DNA from: an uncultured bacterium
GTDB taxonomy: Bacteria; Chloroflexota; Anaerolineae; JACIWP01
Length of the DNA stretch: 10,975 nt
Reading direction: 5' to 3'
NCBI GenBank assembly: GCA_903872005.1
Contig: CAIQJD010000242.1
Coordinates: 1-10,975, forward strand
A program made the translations under genes and the position numbers. The notes beneath the pieces were generated by a model. It had not been told where the DNA came from, ran no database searches, and was given only the letters and a program-made list of their open reading frames with translations. This document shows, piece after piece, positions 1 through 5,073 of this stretch (positions within the stretch are counted from its first letter, which is position 1; each line of letters opens with the position of its first letter).

Positions 1-102
1 GACGCGATGGGCCTTGAGTGGTCATGGATCAGTCTATCTCTCCGCACGGGATGCGAGTCTATCGGTTAGACGCCGGCCGGCGCGGCGCGGTTCCCGGCCC
101 GC
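1..102. other. No supportable gene at left edge
   Basis: Two plus-strand frames are open from the left edge, one to a stop at 67-69 and one to a stop at 122-124, but neither shows a recognisable motif. Either could be the tail of a gene that starts outside the window. The stretch 72-83 is a perfect 12-base GC palindrome (CGCCGGCCGGCG). It lies just past the stop of the minus-strand CPBP gene, but no T-run follows it, so I do not call a terminator. No tRNA fold was found by eye. Confidence 0.4.
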
Positions 103-786
103 CTACAGGCCGGCGATCTTCTGAATCAGGCGCGGCAGGACATTCGCCATGCCATGCGCGCCCCAGGCCGCCGCCTGCGAGCGCGTGCGCCAGGTGAGCA
201 GGCCGGCGACGATGCCAAACAGGGCGATGCTGGGCAGCTTGGCCCACCCCTGCGCGACGTGACCCGGATGGCCGGCGAACAGGAGCGCCTGGATCAAGAT
301 AGCCGGCAGCGGCCCCCAGCGCGCTTCCAGGCCGGCCTGCAAGAAGCCGCGGAAGAAGGTCTCTTCAAACAAAGGGATGATGACCAGCGCGTTCAACAGC
401 CAGAGCGCCTCTGACCAGAGCTGCGACACATCGAAACCCGGCCGGCTCCACAGGCCCAGCCCGATGAGCACATCAGCCAGCCGCCAGAGCGCGCCGCCGG
501 CCACACCCCACAGGTACCAACGCCACGCCTGCGGCCGGCGGTACCCCAGGTCGGCCAGGGGCCGGCGCGCCGCCAGCAGATACGCGATGGGAAAGGCCAG
601 GAAGAGCGCGCTCCAGACCGCGCTGTAGCGCAGCAGGAAGTCGCGAGCAGCCGGGCCGCCGGCCAGCGCCGCCGTGTCCAGTGGAACGATGAAGAACAAG
701 GCCGGCCAGACCGCGCGCCACGCGACGGGGCCTGGACTCTGCCCGATAGAACGGGCTTGGCCGAAGACTTTGCAGGATAAGAGCAC
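103..786 (-). CDS. CPBP-family intramembrane metalloprotease (CAAX protease/Abi-like)
   Basis: A multi-helix membrane protein with all three signature motifs of the CPBP (CAAX prenyl protease 2 / bacteriocin-processing) family: EETFFR (EExxxR), FAGH (FxxxH) and HGMAN (HxxxN). In the family the Glu and His residues form a metal-dependent active site inside the membrane. Bacterial members act in peptide processing, bacteriocin self-immunity or unknown roles, so the substrate here cannot be named. I chose the GTG at 786 (227 aa) because AGAGG lies 6 bases upstream and the first hydrophobic helix follows soon after. The frame stays open to an ATG at 900 (265 aa), but that ATG has no ribosome binding site and adds 38 residues unlike the family. 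It is transcribed divergently from the receiver-domain gene. It uses GCCGGC heavily, as the rest of the window does. Confidence 0.86.
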   Translation of the reverse strand: MLLSCKVFGQARSIGQSPGPVAWRAVWPALFFIVPLDTAALAGGPAARDFLLRYSAVWSALFLAFPIAYLLAARRPLADLGYRRPQAWRWYLWGVAGGALWRLADVLIGLGLWSRPGFDVSQLWSEALWLLNALVIIPLFEETFFRGFLQAGLEARWGPLPAILIQALLFAGHPGHVAQGWAKLPSIALFGIVAGLLTWRTRSQAAAWGAHGMANVLPRLIQKIAGL

Positions 787-921
787 GAAACGCCTCTTGA
801 CGTTCCTGGCATACTGGCTTACAATGAATCTGTTGCCATGCAGAATCGCGGGAGTATGTCGTCTGTCCACTTCTCTGATGTTAGGCGGAAGACGTGCCAT
901 TCAAGAAAGACCACTGGGCCT

Positions 922-950
922 ATTATACGGACGGACGCCGCTTCGTGCAA
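922..950 (-). promoter_or_regulatory. Sigma70-like promoter for the CPBP gene
   Basis: On the minus strand the sequence reads TTGCAC, 17 bases, TATAAT: a perfect -10 hexamer (complement of 922-927) and a good -35 (complement of 945-950) at optimal spacing. Transcription would start near 915. This is about 130 bases upstream of the GTG start at 786, or about 15 bases upstream of the alternative ATG at 900. No other gene on this strand can use it, so it most likely drives the CPBP gene with a long leader. Confidence 0.65.
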
Positions 951-1069
951 TAGTTGTCCAGCCAAGCAGCCAGATCCCGGCCAACCAAGCCGGCCGGTTC
1001 ACTTCGACGCAGTTGCCTTTTCAAGTCATTGTTGGATTTTCGAAGAGGCCGGTGACAGATGGAGGCCCC

Positions 1070-1843
1070 ATGTACAGTGATCCAATCCGCTCCTTCGGTC
1101 AGACTGCCAACGGCCTGGCGAGAAATCCTCTCGGCATAATCGCCTTGTTCATTGTACTTGTATATGGGCTGGCGGCTCTCGTAACCGCATTTGCCGGTTC
1201 TCTGACGACGGCGGAAAGATTGCCACTGATCTGGTTTCTTGTGCTCTTTCCTGTACTCGTGTTCGTTGCCTTCTGCTGGCTCGTGAGTAGACATAGCACC
1301 AAGCTCTTTGGCCCCAGCGATTTCAAGAATGAAGACAATTATGTCAGGATGCAGATGGCTGTTGTCGCTTCTCTTGCTGCTGCCTCCAGGAAGCCCGACG
1401 CCCCCACCGCGGAAACCGATATCCAGAAGATAGTGGACGCCGTTAGGCAGGCTTTACCAGCACGATCCCCGGAGACTGATGGCTGGCGTAATCACGTGCT
1501 ATGGGTTGATGATCGTCCAGACAACAACACCTACGAACGACGAGCCTTTGAAGCTGCGGGGATTCGTTTCACCCTTGCCCTTTCCACCGACGAGGCATTG
1601 GGCTTACTCAAGCGCCATAGGTACGCGGCAATAATCTCAGATATGGGAAGACGCGAAGGAGTAAGAGAAGGGTATGTCTTATTGGATGAGATTCGTAGCC
1701 AAGGGGATCAGACGCCCTTCTTCATCTATGCTGGTTCTAACTCGCCAGAACACAAGCGGGAAGCGTCTGCACACGGCGGTCAGGGTTCGACCAACAATCC
1801 TGAAGAGCTTTTCCAAATGGTCATGCAAGTCACTCGTGCCTAA
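1070..1843 (+). CDS. Membrane-anchored degenerate receiver (REC) domain protein
   Basis: 257 aa. Two hydrophobic helices (about residues 21-43 and 52-73) are followed by a cytoplasmic linker and a response-regulator-like domain from about 142 to the end. The domain keeps the acidic pair (VDD, 146-148) and a candidate phospho-acceptor Asp191 in IISDMGR. The conserved Thr/Ser is Ala221 (FIYAGS), and the conserved Lys of the KP motif appears to be Asn242 or Asn243 (TNNP). Classic phosphorelay switching is therefore doubtful; it is better called a pseudo-receiver. No output domain or kinase is present. The start at 1070 is chosen for the GGAGG at 1060-1065 just upstream; the frame stays open back to an ATG at 674, but that extension overlaps the CPBP gene and is not protein-like. 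The gene lacks GCCGGC entirely and uses AGA, AGG and ATA codons that its neighbours avoid, suggesting acquisition from elsewhere. Function unknown. Confidence 0.82.
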   Translation: MYSDPIRSFGQTANGLARNPLGIIALFIVLVYGLAALVTAFAGSLTTAERLPLIWFLVLFPVLVFVAFCWLVSRHSTKLFGPSDFKNEDNYVRMQMAVVASLAAASRKPDAPTAETDIQKIVDAVRQALPARSPETDGWRNHVLWVDDRPDNNTYERRAFEAAGIRFTLALSTDEALGLLKRHRYAAIISDMGRREGVREGYVLLDEIRSQGDQTPFFIYAGSNSPEHKREASAHGGQGSTNNPEELFQMVMQVTRA

Positions 1844-1929
1844 GTCACTTCCCGCTGCCCGGCAAGCAGCATTATGACAGTCCAAGCGGTGGTAGACGCA
1901 TCACCCACATGCCTGACAGGTGATTCGCT

Positions 1930-2103
1930 ATGAAGACGAAGACTTTTGATTGTGTAGAGATGAAGCGAGAGGGGGCGGCGAAGGTGCGCCAGCAAACGGC
2001 GACGCTCACCAGAGAGCAGGAATTGCGCTTCTGGCAGGAACGCTCGCAGCACTTACGCCAACGCCAGGCCGCGCTGAAGGCAGACGCCCCGTCGGCACAG
2101 TGA
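1930..2103 (+). CDS. Small hypothetical protein, 57 aa, charged and helical
   Basis: A 57-residue ORF from ATG 1930 to TGA 2101-2103. AGGTGA lies 6 bases before the start, a good ribosome binding site. The protein begins MKTKTFDCVEMKREGA and continues with a Gln/Arg/Glu-rich amphipathic helix (residues about 26-50). That opening matches my memory of a family of short, antitoxin-sized hypothetical proteins in Chloroflexota and cyanobacteria, where a Cys-Val-x-Met-Lys core is followed by an ExxLxFW helix; here it reads EQELRFW. I cannot confirm an antitoxin role. No PIN, RelE or similar toxin is next to it; the next gene, 58 bases on, is an Imm5-like protein. It is too short for routine gene callers with a 60-residue cut-off. 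The frame, ribosome site and amphipathic pattern argue that it is real. Confidence 0.72.
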   Translation: MKTKTFDCVEMKREGAAKVRQQTATLTREQELRFWQERSQHLRQRQAALKADAPSAQ

Positions 2104-2161
2104 CGGCGGTGCATTTCCACACTTCTACCATTGAACAGAAGGAGCGCGAAGAAGTAGCCGC

Positions 2162-2677
2162 ATGATCTTGCCCAAAGACCGGGACCCCCGCCTGATCACC
2201 CTGCGGCGCGGCGGCGCCTTGACGGACGCCGATCATCACCTCCTGGCCGTGTGGGCGGCCGATTGCGCGCAGCACGTGCTGCATTTCTTCGAGCAAGCCC
2301 GCCCCGACGACGACCGGCCGCGCCGAGCCATCGCGCTGGCGCGGGCCTGGGCGCGAGGCGAGGTGACGATGACCGTGTCCCGCGCTGCCGCCGGCGCCGC
2401 CAATGCCGCGGCCAGAGATCTCTCCGGCGCGGCGCGAGCAGCGGCTTACGCCGCCGGCCAGGCCGCGGCCGTGGCGCATGTGGCAGCGCATGACCTGGGG
2501 GCAGCAGCCTACGCCATCAAGGCCGCACGCGCGGCGGCTCCCCAAGCTGAACGCCAGGAGGCGGCCCGCCGCGAACGCCAATGGCAGCGCGCCCAACTTC
2601 CCGACGCCATCCGAGAACTCGTGCTCGACGACCAGAAGTTACGCAACGCGATATGCTGGTTCGTATTCGAGGACTGA
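2162..2677 (+). CDS. Imm5-like putative immunity protein
   Basis: 171 aa, soluble, almost entirely alpha-helical and very Ala-rich. The order WAADCAQHVL (31-40), RPDDDRPRRAI (47-57), ARAWARGE (60-67), repeated Ala-rich helices (74-108) and HDLGAAAYAIKA (110-121) matches the layout I know for proteins annotated as putative immunity protein, Imm5 family, from polymorphic toxin surveys. Family members are predicted to neutralise a cognate contact-dependent or secreted toxin, usually encoded next door. No toxin gene is visible in the window. ATG 2162 is the only usual start codon after the in-frame stop at 2132-2134; GAAGAAG about 7 bases upstream is a weak ribosome site. Composition rises back to the GC-rich local norm within this gene. 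The immunity function is inferred from the family name only; such proteins also occur as scattered orphans in many genomes. Confidence 0.75.
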   Translation: MILPKDRDPRLITLRRGGALTDADHHLLAVWAADCAQHVLHFFEQARPDDDRPRRAIALARAWARGEVTMTVSRAAAGAANAAARDLSGAARAAAYAAGQAAAVAHVAAHDLGAAAYAIKAARAAAPQAERQEAARRERQWQRAQLPDAIRELVLDDQKLRNAICWFVFED

Positions 2678-2713
2678 TCCGCGCTCGGCCCGTCGCGACA
2701 GCCCAACCAGTGC

Positions 2714-2744
2714 GTGAGGCGCGGCGCCAATCGCCGCGCCTCAC
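2714..2744. terminator. 13-bp perfect hairpin between convergent genes
   Basis: Bases 2714-2726 (GTGAGGCGCGGCG) and 2732-2744 are exact reverse complements around a 5-base loop, CCAAT. The hairpin sits 36 bases past the stop of the Imm5-like gene and about 50 bases past the stop of the oppositely oriented SPFH gene. No T-run follows on either side, so it may work as a symmetric transcription barrier or RNA 3'-end stabiliser rather than a classic intrinsic terminator. Confidence 0.6.
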
Positions 2745-2755
2745 ATGCACCGTCA

Positions 2756-2781
2756 GGGAGTGAGGAGACTGTCTCGCTCCC
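2756..2781. terminator. Second hairpin, 9-bp stem, between convergent genes
   Basis: GGGAGTGAG (2756-2764) pairs with CTCGCTCCC (2773-2781), with one T:G wobble, around an 8-base loop. It lies 11 bases before the SPFH stop codon on the opposite strand, the expected place for termination of the four-gene minus-strand operon. Together with the hairpin at 2714-2744 it forms a tandem bidirectional barrier. Confidence 0.5.
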
Positions 2782-2792
2782 GTATCCCACTC

Positions 2793-3857
2793 TCAGCCTA
2801 CTTTGTTCCCACAACTGCCACAGAACTTGGATCCCGGCTGCAGCGTCGCGCCGCAATTGGTGCAGAAGCCGCTGCCGGCCAACTTCTGGCCGCAGTTATT
2901 GCAGAACTTGGCGTCAGCCGGGTTCGGCTTGCCACAGGCGGAACAGGCCACCATCGCGCCGCCGGCCGCGGCCGGCGCGCCGGCCGGTCGCTGCGCCTGC
3001 TGCTGGCCCGCGCCCATCAAGGTCTGCGCCATGGCCGCGCCCAGGCCCAGGCCGGCGCCCAATCCCAGGCCGCCGGTCGCTTCGCCGCCGGCGCCGCCGG
3101 GCTTATTCGCCATCTCACGCAAGCCCTCGGCCATGTCATACTTGAGCAGCTTGTCCACATCGCCCACGGCGCGGATGCCGGCGCCCCGGTCAATCGCCTT
3201 TTGCACTTCTTCGGGCAGACTGATGTTCTCCACGAAGAGCGCTTTCAGCGTGATGCCCAGCGCGGCGAAGTCGTCGCCCATCTTGGCTTTGCCGCCGGCG
3301 CCCAGCTCGTCGTACAGGCGCGGCAGGTCCAGTACCGACTTGGAGACTTCCCCCAACAGGTCGGTCAGGCGCGAGACGATCATCCCCTTCAGGTAGCCGT
3401 CTATCTGACTGGTCGCATACAGGCCCTGCGTGCCGACGACCTTGGCGACGAAGAGCTGCGGGTCGCTGATCTGGATGGCGTAGCGGCCAAAGGCGCGGAT
3501 ACGCACGATGCCGAAGTCCGCGTCGCGCATGGTGATCGGCTCGGTAGTGCCCCACTTCATATCAATGAACTCGCGCAGGTTGACGAAATAGACCTCGGCC
3601 TTGAAGGGCGTCTGCCCGCCGAAGGGGATGCTCAACAGGCCGGTCAACAGCGGGATATTCTGCGTGGTCAGGGTGTGCCGGCCGGCGCCAAACACATCCA
3701 ACGCCTTGCCATCGCGGAAGAAGACCGCCGCCTGGCTCTCGCGCACGATCAACTGCGAGCCGAGTCGGAAATCGCCAGAGCCGGATTCCGGCAGGCGATG
3801 CACCATCTCACGCCCGGATTCGTCGAAATACTCAATCACATCGAAGATTCTTGGCAT
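2793..3857 (-). CDS. SPFH-domain protein with C-terminal double zinc ribbon (YdjI-like)
   Basis: 354 aa. Residues about 1-235 form an SPFH/virion-core-like domain: the IEYFDESG opening, QLIVRESQAAVFFRDG (35-50), a beta-rich core with IRAFGRYAIQISDP (120-133), and a helical section with LFVENISLPEEVQKAIDR (207-224). A Gly/Ala/Gln-rich linker (253-300) follows, then two zinc ribbons with Cys pairs at 305/308, 319/322, 332/335 and 346/349. There is no signal peptide and no transmembrane helix, so it is probably a cytoplasmic oligomer recruited to the membrane. The architecture matches Bacillus YdjI-type proteins, which partner with PspA. ATG 3857 has GGAGG 8 bases upstream. It is the last gene of the minus-strand operon, 38 bases after the coiled-coil gene. 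Domain call is firm; the stress role is inferred. Confidence 0.9.
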   Translation of the reverse strand: MPRIFDVIEYFDESGREMVHRLPESGSGDFRLGSQLIVRESQAAVFFRDGKALDVFGAGRHTLTTQNIPLLTGLLSIPFGGQTPFKAEVYFVNLREFIDMKWGTTEPITMRDADFGIVRIRAFGRYAIQISDPQLFVAKVVGTQGLYATSQIDGYLKGMIVSRLTDLLGEVSKSVLDLPRLYDELGAGGKAKMGDDFAALGITLKALFVENISLPEEVQKAIDRGAGIRAVGDVDKLLKYDMAEGLREMANKPGGAGGEATGGLGLGAGLGLGAAMAQTLMGAGQQQAQRPAGAPAAAGGAMVACSACGKPNPADAKFCNNCGQKLAGSGFCTNCGATLQPGSKFCGSCGNKVG

Positions 3858-3895
3858 CGTATGTCCTCCTGAAAATGACCTGGGCTATGCCACAC

Positions 3896-4426
3896 CTAGA
3901 GCGTCGTCGCGCCGGTCTTCTGGATCGCTTCCTGGCGCTTGGAGAAGAGATCGTTGAATTGGGTCATGATTTGGACGAGTGCCTTAATGGCCGCGCCGAT
4001 GTCGCCGCCCTTGTCAATCGCCTCGCTGACTTTGTCCACGCCGGCGCTCACCGCCGGGACGCCATCCAGCAGGCCGGCGTCGAAGGCATAGAGCTGATCC
4101 AGCTCGTTCTCCTTCACCTTGACCGCGTCGAACAGGCCGGCGTAGCCATACGTGGCCGTCTTGATGCGATCCATCAAGGTTTGCAGCTTGGTCACGGCCC
4201 GCTCCAGATCGTCGGTGAAGAGGATCTGGCCGGCGTTGATCAGCGCGATCTGCAATTCGCCCAGCCGGCGGCGCTGCTGATCCAAATCCGCCGCGATCTT
4301 CTGGCGCAGCAGCTTGTCGGCTTCGCGCCGTTGCTCTTTCTGCTTATAGCCCTTGTAGCCGGGGATCTTGCCCATCAGCTTCTCAAATCCACCACGCTGA
4401 TCGTCTACGAGCTTGTTGAAATCCAT
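3896..4426 (-). CDS. Helical coiled-coil protein of the SPFH/DUF2207 operon
   Basis: 176 aa, soluble, nearly all helical, with no signal peptide, membrane helix or cysteine. The N-terminus carries KIPGYKGYKQKEQRREADK (20-38), then a charged coiled coil with DLDQQRRRLGELQ (48-59) and DLERAVTKLQTLMDRIK (73-89), and a less charged helical C-terminal half. I recall this GYKGYKxKE-type opening in uncharacterised proteins beside SPFH/zinc-ribbon genes. I do not know a function. Size, charge and helicity would suit a membrane-surface scaffold in the manner of PspA, but I see no PspA sequence signature and make no homology claim. Start ATG 4426 is fixed by GGAGG 9 bases upstream. It is the third gene of the operon, so it probably acts with the SPFH and DUF2207 products. 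Confidence 0.85.
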   Translation of the reverse strand: MDFNKLVDDQRGGFEKLMGKIPGYKGYKQKEQRREADKLLRQKIAADLDQQRRRLGELQIALINAGQILFTDDLERAVTKLQTLMDRIKTATYGYAGLFDAVKVKENELDQLYAFDAGLLDGVPAVSAGVDKVSEAIDKGGDIGAAIKALVQIMTQFNDLFSKRQEAIQKTGATTL

Positions 4427-4452
4427 GTCCGAGAACCTCCTTACGCTTTGTC

Positions 4453-4467
4453 GGGGGTCTACACCCC
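4453..4467. repeat. Small GC hairpin between operon genes
   Basis: GGGGT and ACCCC face each other across CTAC in the 66-base gap between the winged-helix/zinc-ribbon gene and the coiled-coil gene. There is no T-run. It could stabilise or process the operon mRNA, but a five-pair stem in high-GC DNA is weak evidence. Confidence 0.3.
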
Positions 4468-4492
4468 ACCCGATGCCTTGTCGTTCTGCCGG

Positions 4493-5011
4493 CTATGACA
4501 GGAAGATTTCCGTGCCACAGTAGGGGCAGCGCACGATGCCTTTGCCGGCCAATTCGATCTGTCCCCCACAGTTGGGGCACTTGCTGCTCTTCAGTTGCGA
4601 AGCCTCACGCGAATACAAAACGCCTTCATCCCAGCGAATGTAGCCGCTGAAAAGACCCTTGCCCACCAGGTCATAGATCATTCCCTTCACCTGGTCACGC
4701 GACGCGCCCAACTCTAATGCCACATCCGCAACCTGCACCTTGCCACGCGCCGAAACCATTTCCAGGATGCGCCGCTGCTTGCGGATGACCGCCAACTCCT
4801 TCTCTTCGCCGCGCCCCTTGATGAAGAGATAGACGCCGGCCCCGATGAGCGGCAAAATGAGGACCAGGGCGATGCCGAAGCCCAGGATCGCGCCGGCCTG
4901 ACTGACCTGTTCGCCGGCAATGCCCGAGAGCAGCCAGGCCCCGGCGATGATCGCCCCGATGACGCCGGCGGCGATGAGAATGACGCCCACGATTCTGCCC
5001 GTATTTGACAT
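4493..5011 (-). CDS. Two-helix membrane protein with winged-helix-like and zinc-ribbon domains
   Basis: 172 aa. Two hydrophobic helices (about 7-31 and 38-64) form an N-terminal hairpin. A cytoplasmic region follows (KELAVIRKQRRILEMVSARG, then VADVALELGASRDQVKGMIYDLVGKGL, about 71-120) with the pattern of a small winged helix, as in PCI or MarR-like folds. The protein ends with one zinc ribbon, CPNCGG (145-150) and CPYCGTE (162-168). It is likely an inner-membrane adaptor using the ribbon and winged helix for protein contacts, though DNA binding at the membrane cannot be excluded. ATG 5011 is chosen because AGGAGGAG lies 9 bases upstream; the frame stays open upstream through the DUF2207 gene end, but that extension is a shadow. 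It is the second gene of the operon, 62 bases after DUF2207. Confidence 0.85.
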   Translation of the reverse strand: MSNTGRIVGVILIAAGVIGAIIAGAWLLSGIAGEQVSQAGAILGFGIALVLILPLIGAGVYLFIKGRGEEKELAVIRKQRRILEMVSARGKVQVADVALELGASRDQVKGMIYDLVGKGLFSGYIRWDEGVLYSREASQLKSSKCPNCGGQIELAGKGIVRCPYCGTEIFLS

Positions 5012-5073
5012 GCCTTCGCGCTCCTCCTGCGTGATACTACGTAGTTCGCCGTGCGCTGGTTGCCTGCCGGCGC

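Noticed and set aside
674..1069. N-terminal extension of 132 residues on the receiver protein
   Set aside because: It overlaps the CPBP gene and its promoter, has no domain pattern, and ATG 1070 has GGAGG just before it.
1874..1933. 19-codon ORF whose stop overlaps the ATG of the 57-residue gene (leader peptide)
   Set aside because: No ribosome site before its ATG and no codon pattern suggesting attenuation.
1950..2165. 71-codon plus-strand ORF overlapping the 57-residue gene
   Set aside because: Different frame from the ORF with the ribosome site; Gly/Ala/Arg-rich text without pattern. The only interesting point is that its stop overlaps the ATG of the Imm5-like gene, which is likely chance.
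2251..2856. Several overlapping ORFs of 60-196 codons on both strands over the Imm5-like gene
   Set aside because: All are Arg/Pro/Gly-rich frame shadows of a GC-rich gene; only the 2162-2677 frame has family-like sequence.
2745..3872. Plus-strand ORF of 375 codons opposite the SPFH gene
   Set aside because: Antisense shadow of a gene with SPFH and zinc-ribbon motifs; it starts inside the terminator region and has no domain-like sequence.
3851..4498. Plus-strand ORF of 215 codons opposite the coiled-coil gene
   Set aside because: Antisense shadow; the minus strand has the good ribosome site and the protein-like coiled coil.
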